Origin: an uncultured Rhizobiaceae group bacterium
Lineage (GTDB): Bacteria; Pseudomonadota; Alphaproteobacteria; Rhizobiales; Rhizobiaceae
Assembly: GCA_937930635.1 (NCBI GenBank)
Contig: CALHCF010000021.1
Location: 26,423 to 90,422, forward strand
Length of the DNA stretch: 64,000 bases
Direction of reading: 5' to 3'
Both the position numbers and the translations under genes were made by a program. This document shows, one piece after another, positions 46,218 to 54,906 of the stretch (position 1 is its first letter; each line of letters starts with the position of its first letter). The notes beneath the pieces were generated by a model, which searched no databases, was not told the DNA's origin, and worked only from the letters and a program-made list of their open reading frames with translations.

Positions 46218-46421
46218 TTATTTGGTGCCGTAGGGCAAAAATTTCTTCACGATGCGGGCATCGGGTTCGCTGAGAACCATGGTGCCGCGAGCGTTTCGAA
46301 GAAACTTGTTTGACCGCTTGATCATCATGTGCTGCTTGCCGGCAGCGGCCACTTTCACTTTACCAGTGGCGGTGATTTTGAAGCGCTTTTTTGCGCTTGC
46401 CTTGGTCTTCATTTTGGGCAT
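46218..46421 (-). CDS. rpmI: 50S ribosomal protein L35
   Basis: A 67-residue basic protein starting [21 protein letters not shown], the standard L35 beginning, with [17 protein letters not shown] and a KKFLPY end. The start at 46421 is fixed by family alignment; the open frame continues upstream but has no L35 character there. It is first in the rpmI-rplT-pheST transcript, driven by the putative promoter at 46575-46603, with a leader of roughly 150 nt. infC is not present upstream in this window. Confidence 0.97.
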   Translation of the reverse strand: MPKMKTKASAKKRFKITATGKVKVAAAGKQHMMIKRSNKFLRNARGTMVLSEPDARIVKKFLPYGTK

Positions 46422-46574
46422 TTTGCACTCCTTCGACTCTGCGCGACAAAACGGCCACTGGGACCAGGCGCATGTCTTGTTTGGTATGAAAACGAGGGTC
46501 GCCGACCATGGACGATCCTCCTGCATTGTGAGCGGTCAAGGCATGCCCTGCCCGACAGCTCTAAAAGCAGCGGT

Positions 46575-46603
46575 GACATAGACCCAAATTGCAAAAAGCG
46601 CAA
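46575..46603 (-). promoter_or_regulatory. Putative sigma-70-type promoter of rpmI-rplT
   Basis: On the minus strand TTGCGC (46598-46603) and TATGTC (46575-46580) are separated by 17 bp, inside CCTTGCGC and TCTATGTC contexts that suit alphaproteobacterial housekeeping promoters. Transcription would start near 46568. The remainder of the 249-bp divergent region shows nothing further. Confidence 0.45.
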
Positions 46604-46670
46604 GGCTTTGCGGGTTGCGTTCATTCGGTTTATGAAACAGATCTCGCAAAGGTAAATAGGGTGACGGTTC

Positions 46671-47519
46671 GTGCGGCTGTTTCAGTGTCTTGCTTACGTT
46701 CTTGCCCTTTGGGCGGTGGCTCTTCCAGTCAGCGCACAAAACAGTGTTGAGCCTGTCATCCCAAATTTTTGGGACCCTCGCGAAAGGCTGGTCAAACCCA
46801 GCCTTCAGGACCGCCAGCGTCTTCGCTTTTTGACCACCACAGATTTTCCTCCATTCTCCTATGTGGATCAGGAAAAGCGCCTTGCAGGTTTTCACGTGGC
46901 GCTGGCTCTGGCGATCTGCGATGAACTTGGACTGACGGCAGTATGCCAGATACAGGCATTACCATTTGCGGAATTGGAACAGGCCCTTAACCGCGGAGAG
47001 GGTGACGCCATTATGGCGGGACTGGCCATTACCGACCAAAGCCGCACAAAGCTGGCATTCTCACATCGGTATTTTCGCCTGCCGGCCAGGTTCATCACCA
47101 GACGAGAGGGAGGCTTGCAGCCACCGCTGGTAAACGCTCTGGCGCAAAAAACCGTGGGAGTTGTCAATGGAACCGCTCATGCGGCCTATGCCCGGGCACA
47201 TTTTGGCGATGTTCACCTGAGGCTTTTTGATTCCCTCAATTCAGCTATGGCAGCGCTGGAAAAAGATCAGGTCAGTGCTGTTTTCGGTGATGGACTGGCA
47301 TTGTCATTTTGGTTGCAGGCGAAAGGTGACAAAGCCTGTTGCGCGTTAACCGGCGATCCGCATCTTGCTGAAGACTATTTTGGCCGGGGTCTTGCCGTAG
47401 CCGTAGGCAAGCAGGACCTCGAATTGCTGGACGGCATCAATTATGCAATTCGGGCTATCAATAATAAGGGAATCTTCGCCGAACTTTATCTGCGGTATTT
47501 TCCAATTTCACTCTACTAG
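46671..47519 (+). CDS. Periplasmic amino-acid-type substrate-binding protein (SBP family 3)
   Basis: A 282-residue exported protein with a signal peptide (about 1-23, LAYVLALWAVALPVSA) and a bacterial SBP family 3 domain. TTDFPPFSYVDQEKRLAGFHVALALAICDELG opens the domain, and GEGDAIMAGLAITDQSRTKLAFSHRYF and GIFAELYLRYF are typical. Members bind amino acids for ABC importers or feed ligand to a sensor. No permease or ATPase gene lies beside it, so it is an orphan here. The start is GTG. The ligand is unknown. Confidence 0.85.
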   Translation: MRLFQCLAYVLALWAVALPVSAQNSVEPVIPNFWDPRERLVKPSLQDRQRLRFLTTTDFPPFSYVDQEKRLAGFHVALALAICDELGLTAVCQIQALPFAELEQALNRGEGDAIMAGLAITDQSRTKLAFSHRYFRLPARFITRREGGLQPPLVNALAQKTVGVVNGTAHAAYARAHFGDVHLRLFDSLNSAMAALEKDQVSAVFGDGLALSFWLQAKGDKACCALTGDPHLAEDYFGRGLAVAVGKQDLELLDGINYAIRAINNKGIFAELYLRYFPISLY

Positions 47520-47640
47520 TTTTTGATCCCAGCCCCCATTGTCGAGCGTTTGCTCAAAGAGCGCTGTATCGAAATGTCCTGCGGCACTTCCTTCCTTTCA
47601 GCAGAGAATGGCCCACCCCCGCATACCGGGGATCAGACAA

Positions 47641-48003
47641 TTACAGTCCAAGCTCTTTGCGGGCTGCTTTTGTCAGCTTTGCCGCGACCATGCCGTGGGC
47701 CGCGGTGATATAGGCTTTCAGATCATCAATATCCAACGCATCAGCTTCTTGCAGCTGCACCCACTTATATCGGCCAAGATAGGGCGATGGAACGATACCT
47801 GGCTGTTCCGTCAAAATCCGGAAAGCCAGATCATTCGTCTTGAAACCGATCTTGAAAGAGCCATCTGCACGCGTTTTCCCCCAGGGGGACGAAATTGCAA
47901 AGATCTTTGTGCCAACCTTCCATACGTGAGCGCCACCCCACTGCACGACCATGTTGGTGGCAGGCAGTGAGGCGCAAAACTTGTCGAAAGCCTCTACATC
48001 CAT
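47641..48003 (-). CDS. MmcQ/YjbR family protein
   Basis: A 120-residue protein of the YjbR/CyaY-like fold: FDKFCASLPATNMVVQWGGAHVWKVGTKIFAI at the start and PYLGRYKWVQL in the middle are the family's conserved segments. The family is sometimes called DNA-binding because of a fold resemblance, but its function is not settled. It begins 3 bp after msrA ends and is probably co-transcribed with it. Confidence 0.85.
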   Translation of the reverse strand: MDVEAFDKFCASLPATNMVVQWGGAHVWKVGTKIFAISSPWGKTRADGSFKIGFKTNDLAFRILTEQPGIVPSPYLGRYKWVQLQEADALDIDDLKAYITAAHGMVAAKLTKAARKELGL

Positions 48004-48006
48004 CGC

Positions 48007-48666
48007 CTATTCGGCCGGCTGCGCAACCGGGCATGCCACGCCCACGCCACCCAGATTACAGTACCCGCCCGGGTTTTTGGCCAGATATTGCTGGTGATAT
48101 TCCTCAGCATAATAGAATTGAGGCGCATCCAGAATCTCGGTTGTTATTGACCCCAGACCTCTTTCCCGAAGTTCCTTGGCATAGGCGTCGCGTGAGGCTT
48201 CCGCAGCCTGTTTCTGAGCTTCACTCACCACGTAGATGCCAGAACGATACTGAGTGCCGGTATCATTGCCCTGGCGCATGCCCTGGGTAGGGTCGTGGGT
48301 TTCCCAAAACAGGGTCAGGATTTTGTCAAAAGAGATTTCAGCCGGATCATAGACAATTCGCACAGTCTCATTGTGTCCCGTCAATCCCGTACAGACCTCG
48401 TTGTAGGTGGGGTTCGGTGTTGACCCGGCCTGATAGCCGACGGCTGTCACCCAGACCCCCTGCTGTTCCCAGAACAGGCGCTCCACCCCCCAAAAGCAGC
48501 CCATGCCAACAAATACTTCTTCCATACCGTCAGGCGCGTCTGCCTTGATATCTCTTCCGTTTACAAAATGAGTTTTGGCGGTCGGCAACGCTTCTGAGCG
48601 ACCCGGTAAAGTCGTATCAGCCGTTGGCATTTTCATTTTGCTGGTCAACCGATCAATGAGAAACAT
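48007..48666 (-). CDS. msrA: Peptide methionine (S)-S-oxide reductase
   Basis: A 219-residue repair enzyme that reduces methionine-S-sulfoxide in oxidised proteins. The catalytic Cys is in GMGCFWGVERLFW (about 56). TAVGYQAGSTPNPTYNEVCTGLTGHNE and YYAEEYHQQYLAKNPGGYCNLGG give the remaining family signatures and the resolving cysteines near the C-terminus. No signal peptide is evident, so the enzyme is probably cytoplasmic. It is likely in an operon with the YjbR gene. Confidence 0.95.
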   Translation of the reverse strand: MFLIDRLTSKMKMPTADTTLPGRSEALPTAKTHFVNGRDIKADAPDGMEEVFVGMGCFWGVERLFWEQQGVWVTAVGYQAGSTPNPTYNEVCTGLTGHNETVRIVYDPAEISFDKILTLFWETHDPTQGMRQGNDTGTQYRSGIYVVSEAQKQAAEASRDAYAKELRERGLGSITTEILDAPQFYYAEEYHQQYLAKNPGGYCNLGGVGVACPVAQPAE

Positions 48667-48715
48667 GGGCTTTCCTTTTTTGCATCAGGGTTGATTTATG
48701 CCATTTTGAAACAAA

Positions 48716-49039
48716 CTAACGGCTGGCAAACCGGCCAAACGGATCTTCGCGCTTCTGCCCCAGCCACATCAGCACCAAGGCCAGAAAACAGAAAACAAGC
48801 CAGCTGGGCAATTTGAGAGCAAACATTATTACCGGGTCCCAAAGAAACGGATGAATAAGAGTTTCGACCGCCTGTTTGCTTGATTCCAGAGATTGCGGGT
48901 TGATCGCAGCCCAGGAAGTCCCCAGTGGCGTCAGTATCATGGATGATGCGGTGATGCTTCGGGTTATGTCCAGAACGGCCAGCACCAATGCCAGCGCCAG
49001 AACCAAAAGACCAATTGTCCTAAACACAAAGTGAAACAA
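48716..49039 (-). CDS. Small inner-membrane protein of unknown function
   Basis: A 107-residue protein with an N-terminal membrane helix (about 6-26), a short periplasmic or cytoplasmic loop and a second helix (about 73-94). It ends in a charged tail (GQKREDPFGRFA). The pattern IGLLVLALALVLAVLDITRSI is common to a family of small Hyphomicrobiales membrane proteins, but I know no function. The start is TTG at 49039, supported by GGAG six bases upstream. Confidence 0.6.
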   Translation of the reverse strand: MFHFVFRTIGLLVLALALVLAVLDITRSITASSMILTPLGTSWAAINPQSLESSKQAVETLIHPFLWDPVIMFALKLPSWLVFCFLALVLMWLGQKREDPFGRFASR

Positions 49040-49512
49040 GAATTACTCCAGCAGCAACAGGATTCACCGATTGTCAGATATCAAATGGTGATATTGAAGC
49101 CTTTTCGCAAGTCATCTTATCAATCGCAATTGCCCTTTGATAGCCAGTGGCGTCGCTTGTTTGCGGTGCACATTTAAAATCAGACAAAATCATCTGCATC
49201 CGACCGCCAAAAGATGGTTGAAAGCTAACCATGCTTATGTGTATATCCGCCCGAACAAGAGGCGAACCCAAGCTGAAAACCTGGCTTAGTTTCATTACGC
49301 TTTCGCAATTGGCGGCAAATATTGCCAGTCAGAAGCAATGCGATGATACTCGCGGTCCGCCACCCACGTCCAAGCTTGCTGAATAATGCGGCCTGGTTGC
49401 GGTGCTTTTGGTCAAGGGCACCTTTTTGTCCAGCCTGGCTGGATGGAGTTTGGAACAGGCAATACCAGCTGTTGCCGGACCCGTTCTGGAGTAAACCCGG
49501 GACGTCTATTGC
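49040..49512. other. Non-coding stretch upstream of tRNA-Ser
   Basis: About 470 bp with no gene I can support. Minus-strand open frames (for example 49074-49295) have no recognisable domain, and a hydrophobic patch lies in a different frame. A decayed small secreted-protein gene is therefore possible but unproven. No repeats or clear promoter were found. Confidence 0.4.
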
Positions 49513-49603
49513 GGAGAGGTGGCCGAGTGGTCGAAGGCGCACGCCTGGAAAGTGTGTAGGCGGTAACCCCGTCTCCAGGGTTCGAATCCCTGTCTCTCCG
49601 CCA
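49513..49603 (+). tRNA. tRNA-Ser (anticodon GGA)
   Basis: A complete class II tRNA with encoded CCA. The acceptor stem GGAGAGG pairs with TCTCTCC (last pair G-T). The anticodon arm has stem CACGC/GTGTG and loop CTGGAAA, placing GGA at 49547-49549. A long variable arm follows. The T arm is CAGGG-TTCGAAT-CCCTG, with discriminator G and CCA at 49601-49603. GGA reads UCC and UCU serine codons. A short T-run (TTTTT) follows directly. Confidence 0.97.
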
Positions 49604-49616
49604 TTTTTGATCTCAC

Positions 49617-49721
49617 GGCAGTTTCGCTAAGCTCAACGCCTGCGATGGCGTGGGCCTGACGGCCCGGCGACCTCTTTGGTCGCTGATTGTGAGTTCGAAA
49701 CTTCTCCCGCTGCCTCCGCCA
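49617..49721 (+). other. Structured tRNA-like stretch downstream of tRNA-Ser
   Basis: GGCAGT (49617-49622) can pair with GCTGCC (49709-49714). Between them lie hairpins 49636-49651 (ACGCC/GGCGT), 49652-49665 (GGGCC/GGCCC) and 49667-49683 (GCGACC/GGTCGC). A T-arm-like AGTTCGAAACT at 49692-49702 precedes the closing arm. The stretch ends TCCGCCA like the real tRNA. It does not fold as a normal tRNA. It may be a decayed tRNA copy, an attachment-site remnant or a small RNA. The remaining bases to 49875 show nothing else. Confidence 0.4.
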
Positions 49722-49875
49722 ATTACTTTTATATCATGTTGAATTACGAGATTAATTTTCCTGGATATCACCTGCCATTTTCTATCCCACTGTTAGCGTT
49801 TCGGCCTCGCCGGTAACTGGAATGGGTTGTGCATGAAGCTCCGGCATTGAGGGCTGGGCACTTTACCGATCAGAA

Positions 49876-50391
49876 TTATTCTCTTGCAAAACTGATGGTA
49901 GCGGACGCGCACATCGCCGCTATCACAATTGTTGCACCAGACATAAAGCTGATGGCAATCGGCTCTTCCTGGTTGGATATACCATCATCGTAAATTATGA
50001 CGGCGCCATCGTGATGCCAATTTCCAAACGTGGCCAGACAATCATCTTCGCTAAAGGGTTGGTCCCCATCTCGGAGGAGAAATTCAAATACTGATACTTC
50101 ATTAAACTCAATTGAGAGCGCTGAGGGAATATCTTTTGGGATTTCCTGCCTGTCTGCACGCCGCCATTTCAGCGTGACGGATTGAGTCTCGATGGCATAG
50201 GTCACCGCAACAAATTTGTAAAAATTATGCAGATCAAGACTGTGCCTTCCCTTAACCAGCAAAATTCCGGCTTCAATTTGAAAGTCACATTTTATTTGAT
50301 CAATCCCGACCTGTCGTCCGTTGCCAAAACATCCATCGGGTTTGCACCCACTGTATTGGGCGGGTTGGCACCCGGTGCATTGGGCGCCCAT
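49876..50391 (-). CDS. Conserved protein of unknown function
   Basis: The conserved part begins at LDLHNFYKFVAVTYAIETQSVTLKWRR and continues through a beta-rich domain (DIPSALSIEFNEVSVFEFLLRDGD, EDDCLATFG, MSGATIVIAAM). This pattern is familiar from small proteobacterial proteins without known function. The first 45 or so residues of the frame (MGAQCTGCQPAQYSGC...) look non-native, so the true start is probably further in. One candidate is the TTG at 50262, which would give about 128 residues. A frame on the opposite strand (50182-50481) is considered a shadow. Next to a tRNA it may belong to an acquired segment. Confidence 0.5.
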   Translation of the reverse strand: MGAQCTGCQPAQYSGCKPDGCFGNGRQVGIDQIKCDFQIEAGILLVKGRHSLDLHNFYKFVAVTYAIETQSVTLKWRRADRQEIPKDIPSALSIEFNEVSVFEFLLRDGDQPFSEDDCLATFGNWHHDGAVIIYDDGISNQEEPIAISFMSGATIVIAAMCASATISFARE

Positions 50392-50466
50392 TCGTTGTGG
50401 TCAACTAAAGCTGTTCCTGGCTTAACCCGTGCTGTTCATTCGACAGCAAAGACACCGCAAAAAACC

Positions 50467-51600
50467 TCACAAGCGTTTTGATGCCAGTTCTGCTCCCTGA
50501 GACAATGACGAGAGCTTGGCCCAGGCAATTTCCGGATCTACAGCACCATAGCCGGCAAAGGTTCCAAACCCGCAATCGGAGCCCGCAATAACGCGTTGTG
50601 CGCCGACAATATCCACGAACTTATCAATGCGTTGCGCCACAAGTTGCGGGTGTTCAACAAAATTGGTGGTTGTGTCCACGACGCCAGGGACAAGGATCTT
50701 ATCATCCGGAATTTCGGATTTTCGATCACGAAAGACCGTCCATTCATGGGCGTGACGCGGGTTTGAGGTTTCAAACAGCACGTAGCGCGCCTTCGCCTTC
50801 ATCAAAGTGGAAAAGACCTTATCCATGTCGATGTCGCACACATGAGGCCCTTCATAATTGCCCCAGCAGATATGGATGCGCACTTTGTCTGCGGGCACAT
50901 CCGCAAGGGCATGATTGAGCGCCTCAACATGGCTTTCCGCGATCTTCAGAAATTCGGCATCTGAGAGATCGGAAAACAGCATATGGCGCGACAGAGCCAG
51001 ATCAGGGCAATCAAGCTGCAGATCAAGGCCGGACGCAATGATGGTTTCGTATTCACCCTTCATCACGTCAGCTAACGCTGCAAGATAGGCCTCTCGCGAG
51101 GCGTAAAAGTCGTTTTGCAGGAAGAGTGAAATTACACCCGGTGATGCCGCATTCATGAAACCGTGTTTCGCACCATGACGTTCCATGGCCGATTTCAGGT
51201 TTGCGATATCTTTGTTTAATTCGTCATGGCCCTTGGAGTGTACTTCGCCGGTACACATGGGACGGGCATATTGTGGTGTTCCCCCATCATCGGCCAGGCG
51301 CTGCAGGAAAGAGGGAAACTGTTTCAGGTCTGCAGGCGCGTTACGCGGGCTGTCGCCAGAAAATCCGGTATAGCGATCTTTCACATAGGTCGCGTAGCTG
51401 ATTTTGGAGGTCTCTCCATCCGATACAATATCAACGCCTGCCTCAACCTGCTGCTGCACTGTTTTGTCGACGGCATCTGTCATGACCTTGTCAAACTTAT
51501 GCGGGTCATAATCTTCTTCGCGCTCACGCGAAAAAATCATATCGACGACGGCCTGACTGCGGGGAAGTGAACCAACATGTGTTACGGGAATTTTTGTCAT
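50467..51600 (-). CDS. Short MetE-like zinc methyltransferase (cobalamin-independent methionine synthase II family)
   Basis: A 377-residue protein corresponding only to the C-terminal catalytic half of MetE. It begins IPVTHVGSLPRS. The zinc ligands are visible as HICWGN (His and Cys, about 240) and GSDCGFGTFA (Cys, about 340). Related single-domain proteins transfer methyl or alkyl groups to a thiol, or, as in epoxyalkane:CoM transferase, open epoxides with a thiol. Methionine synthesis is only one option. It is the last gene of the catabolic operon, 8 nt after the cupin gene, so demethylation or thiol conjugation of the imported compound is a reasonable inference. Confidence 0.82.
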   Translation of the reverse strand: MTKIPVTHVGSLPRSQAVVDMIFSREREEDYDPHKFDKVMTDAVDKTVQQQVEAGVDIVSDGETSKISYATYVKDRYTGFSGDSPRNAPADLKQFPSFLQRLADDGGTPQYARPMCTGEVHSKGHDELNKDIANLKSAMERHGAKHGFMNAASPGVISLFLQNDFYASREAYLAALADVMKGEYETIIASGLDLQLDCPDLALSRHMLFSDLSDAEFLKIAESHVEALNHALADVPADKVRIHICWGNYEGPHVCDIDMDKVFSTLMKAKARYVLFETSNPRHAHEWTVFRDRKSEIPDDKILVPGVVDTTTNFVEHPQLVAQRIDKFVDIVGAQRVIAGSDCGFGTFAGYGAVDPEIAWAKLSSLSQGAELASKRL

Positions 51601-51608
51601 GAACCAGC

Positions 51609-52580
51609 TCAGTTACCTTGCCATGTGAGGCCAGCGGAATCTTTTGTGCCGACAACGCGATACAACGCTGAATCATCCGTCATGGATGGCATCGCTGAAT
51701 ATCCCATGCCAACAGGGATCGACATCGTGTCTCCGGGCGCAAGTGTTGTCTCAACATCATCCAGAACAACACGCCAATAGCCTTTGACCGGCATCAGAAC
51801 TGCTGGATGGTCGTGTTTTTGTGTTTCTGATGTTGCGGACTTGCGACTGATGAAATCAATTTCAAAACCAGGTTTGTCACGGATCACGCCCTTTTCCCCT
51901 ATCACCATGACAGGCTTCGCATCTGAGATCGCAACAAGATCCCAGTAGCGCCGAACATATCCCCCCACCACCTGCATCGAAGATGGCTCTGCAAAAGCGG
52001 TTAGTTCATCGTCTGTGAGCAGCGGCATTGGTTTTTCATCATCGGGAATTTTTTGACCCTGTTTGGTGTCGTACAGACGACCCTGTTCAGACAAGATCAA
52101 CCCATGGTCTTTTGCATCCTCGATAACCTGTGGCGCCCAAATGACCCCACCGCCAGCATCATCACCGCCAAGCACGGCCATGATCATTCCATAGTCACTG
52201 CCGATATTCTCGAACCCGCGAAACATCCCTGTCGGGATGTTGAAAATATCGCCTTCTTCCAGGACAACCTCACCGGCATCCCCCCACCTTCCCCAAAAGA
52301 AGCGCCAGCGACCGCGCAGGACAAAGAACACTTCCGCGGTCCGATGGCTGTGCAGGGAGTTTCTACACCTGGGAGGTTGCCCGGCAGCACCAATATTAAA
52401 CCCGTGAGGGATGGTAATGTGAACATGCTGATCGGGGCTTTCCGACACACCGCCACCGATAATTGTAAAATTCTCTTTTTGATCGCTACCTGGGGTATGC
52501 GCATCAATGAAGGCGGTCTTGCAGGGTTTCAGTTCACCATATCGAACAATTCGTTCGTTGAGTTCGGCCGCGCTGACCAT
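51609..52580 (-). CDS. Double-cupin domain protein
   Basis: A 323-residue protein with two cupin barrels. The first (about 65-160) has HSHRTAEVFFVLRGRWRFFWG and EGDIFNIPTGMFRGFENIG, with metal-type His and Glu residues. The second (about 235-315) has KHDHPAVLMPVKGYWRV and APGDTMSIPVGMGYSAM, where fewer metal ligands are kept. Bicupins include dioxygenases such as gentisate dioxygenase, isomerases and binding proteins; this one is not assignable. Its start is 1 bp from the end of the tandem SnoaL gene, in the same operon. Confidence 0.75.
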   Translation of the reverse strand: MVSAAELNERIVRYGELKPCKTAFIDAHTPGSDQKENFTIIGGGVSESPDQHVHITIPHGFNIGAAGQPPRCRNSLHSHRTAEVFFVLRGRWRFFWGRWGDAGEVVLEEGDIFNIPTGMFRGFENIGSDYGMIMAVLGGDDAGGGVIWAPQVIEDAKDHGLILSEQGRLYDTKQGQKIPDDEKPMPLLTDDELTAFAEPSSMQVVGGYVRRYWDLVAISDAKPVMVIGEKGVIRDKPGFEIDFISRKSATSETQKHDHPAVLMPVKGYWRVVLDDVETTLAPGDTMSIPVGMGYSAMPSMTDDSALYRVVGTKDSAGLTWQGN

Positions 52581-52581
52581 A

Positions 52582-53571
52582 TCAGTTCTCCACCTGCATC
52601 AGTATTTGCTTCCATATGGCCACCTCATCGTACAAAGCACATTCGCGGCGCAGACCCACACCATCAGGGCCAAAGGGGCCGAACTCTGCATGGCACATAC
52701 CCATCACATGAACCCTGGCTCCTGTGGGAGCGCCAAACACTCCCACACCCGAATGTTCACCGTCCAGCGACCAGCGGATTGCGGCGCGCGGCGACAACAT
52801 ATCGCCATCCATACCGATTTGATGATGAATCTTGAACTCTGCATCAGGAAAAGAAGAGCGCAAGCCGATCCAGAAATCCGTGACCTGTTCCCAGCTTAGA
52901 GCCTTTACACCGCCTGCATAATCACCAACCACAGCCCGATCATAATGGCGCCGTATGACGTTAAAATCCTTCGACATGATGGAGGAGAGAATATCCGCAT
53001 AACGCTCCCCCCATTCATTGTCGTTACCGCGACCCTGATAACCACCCTGCTCGTCCAGCTCGGGCGTGAACGGCTTGGCGCAAGCCTTTGGGCCACCCTC
53101 CGCTTTAATTAATCTTCTGGCATATTTTCTGGGGTTCATACCAAGCTGGCGGACCATACCCCCATAGTCCCGCACCAGCCATTCATCGAAGATCGTGTCT
53201 TCTTTGGCTGCACAATCCGCAATGACTTTGATGTCGAACCGGCGATGGGTCGCCTTGCCAAAAGAGCCCGATTGGCTGTGTGTGGCGACAGTATTGATAC
53301 GATGAGACGACAACAGGCCGGTTTCGTGGTCTGACCAAATGACGTCCTCACCAAACAATTGCCTGTCAGAGAACTCGTGGCATGTTGCCATTGTCGAGGC
53401 TATGACAGCCTGATTGCCCTTTTGAATTCCCATTGGTGTGCGAACGATAATATCGGGCGCGTAATAGTGATTCAGACTGGCGATACCCCGGTCTTCCCAT
53501 ATGTCGTGGGTACACCCCAGAATGAAATCCGGAAAGTTTTTCCAGCGATCGTCAAATCCGTCTAATGTCAT
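52582..53571 (-). CDS. Tandem SnoaL-like (NTF2-fold) protein
   Basis: A 329-residue protein with two SnoaL/NTF2-like halves (about 1-150 and 175-325). The first shows HYYAPDIIVRTPMGIQKGNQAVIA, the second IMSKDFNVIRRHYDRAVVGDYAGGVKALSWEQVTDFWIGLRSSFPDAEFKIHHQI in outline. The fold encloses a cavity used by polyketide cyclases, ketosteroid isomerase, limonene epoxide hydrolase and dehydratases. The catalytic chemistry cannot be read from the sequence. It lies between the cupin gene and the HisD-like gene. A second tandem paralogue is encoded divergently at 59866. Confidence 0.72.
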   Translation of the reverse strand: MTLDGFDDRWKNFPDFILGCTHDIWEDRGIASLNHYYAPDIIVRTPMGIQKGNQAVIASTMATCHEFSDRQLFGEDVIWSDHETGLLSSHRINTVATHSQSGSFGKATHRRFDIKVIADCAAKEDTIFDEWLVRDYGGMVRQLGMNPRKYARRLIKAEGGPKACAKPFTPELDEQGGYQGRGNDNEWGERYADILSSIMSKDFNVIRRHYDRAVVGDYAGGVKALSWEQVTDFWIGLRSSFPDAEFKIHHQIGMDGDMLSPRAAIRWSLDGEHSGVGVFGAPTGARVHVMGMCHAEFGPFGPDGVGLRRECALYDEVAIWKQILMQVEN

Positions 53572-53583
53572 ATTAAATACACT

Positions 53584-54906
53584 TTATGAACTGCGGGAGG
53601 ACGCGGCCGCGCCATAGGGAACATTTCTGCCGCCATAGCGGCGAACGCGAATATTGCACTGCTCGGCATGACCGACAAAACCTTCCAGCATACAAAGCCG
53701 CGAACCGTATTCACCAATCGAAGCTGCGGCTTCGTCGGTCAGAATTTTTTGATAGGAATGGGTTTTGAGAAATTTCCCAACCCACAGTCCACCCGTATAG
53801 CGACCGGCTTTCTTAGTCGGCAGTGTATGGTTGGTACCAATCACCTTGTCACCATTTGCAACATTAGTGCGGGCACCCAGAAAAAGGGCTCCATAGGACC
53901 GCATGTTTTCCAGAAACCAATCATCGCGATCCGTCATGACCTGAACGTGTTCCGATGCAATATCATTGGCACTATCAAGCATTTCCTCATAGCTGTCGCA
54001 GACAATGATTTCACCATAATCATCCCAACTGGCACGGGCCGTTTCAGCTGTTGGTAATATGGTCAGCAGGCGGTCAATTTCTGCCATCGTTTCTTGCGCA
54101 AGTTTCTGCGAATTGGTGATCAGAACCGCTGGCGAGTTGTATCCGTGTTCGGCTTGTCCCAACAGATCTGTGGCACACAATTCGGCGTCCACAGTATTGT
54201 CTGCAATAACCATCGTTTCTGTTGGTCCGGCAAAGAGGTCGATACCCACGCGGCCGAACAATTGACGTTTGGCTTCGGCAACAAAGGCATTTCCGGGACC
54301 GACAAGCATATGTACCGGTTCCATCGTTTCTGTACCAAGTGCCATAGACCCGATCGCCTGAATGCCTCCCAGCACATAGATTTCATGCGCACCGCCCATA
54401 TGCATGGCCGCGATGACAGCGGGGTTTGGCTCTCCGTTAAATGGTGGGGTGCAGGCAACGATACGGGGTACGCCAGCCACAGATGCCGTAAGCACCGACA
54501 TATGTGCGGAGGCGACCATGGGAAACTTGCCACCCGGCACATAACAACCGACAGACTGAACCGGTATATTCTTGTGCCCCAGGATCACACCCGGCAGCGT
54601 TTCCACTTCAACATCAGTCATGGAAGCCCGCTGAGCTTTAGCAAAATTGCGCACTTGCTGATGAGCAAATTTCAGATCTTCCATATCCTGCGTGGAGACG
54701 CGGTTTATCAGTGCTTCAATTTCTGAAGCAGACAGCCTGAAATTTTCGGGCGTATAATTGTCAAATTTGGCGGACAATTCACGTACCGCAGCGTCGCCGC
54801 GGTTTTCGATGTCGGCAAGGGTTGTCTCAACTACAGAACGGACCTGTTCATCATCCTGTCCGCGCTCGTTTTCAGTTTTGCCGCGCTTGATATAGGTAAC
54901 GCTCAT
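53584..54906 (-). CDS. Histidinol dehydrogenase-like enzyme (HpsN-type paralogue)
   Basis: A 440-residue NAD-dependent, zinc-type dehydrogenase of the HisD fold. Family elements are present: [35 protein letters not shown], the Glu-His catalytic pair in ASEHVQVMT, and [24 protein letters not shown]. The last segment resembles sulfopropanediol dehydrogenase HpsN more than biosynthetic HisD. Such enzymes oxidise a primary alcohol to a carboxylate in two steps. No histidine genes are nearby, so it is assigned to the catabolic operon. It overlaps the SnoaL gene upstream by 4 nt (ATGA). Other hps genes are absent, so the substrate is probably different. Confidence 0.85.
   Translation of the reverse strand: MSVTYIKRGKTENERGQDDEQVRSVVETTLADIENRGDAAVRELSAKFDNYTPENFRLSASEIEALINRVSTQDMEDLKFAHQQVRNFAKAQRASMTDVEVETLPGVILGHKNIPVQSVGCYVPGGKFPMVASAHMSVLTASVAGVPRIVACTPPFNGEPNPAVIAAMHMGGAHEIYVLGGIQAIGSMALGTETMEPVHMLVGPGNAFVAEAKRQLFGRVGIDLFAGPTETMVIADNTVDAELCATDLLGQAEHGYNSPAVLITNSQKLAQETMAEIDRLLTILPTAETARASWDDYGEIIVCDSYEEMLDSANDIASEHVQVMTDRDDWFLENMRSYGALFLGARTNVANGDKVIGTNHTLPTKKAGRYTGGLWVGKFLKTHSYQKILTDEAAASIGEYGSRLCMLEGFVGHAEQCNIRVRRYGGRNVPYGAAASSRSS

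Noticed and set aside
50182..50481. Plus-strand 99-residue frame opposite the conserved unknown gene
   Set aside because: The minus-strand frame carries the recognisable conserved pattern; the plus frame is a shadow.
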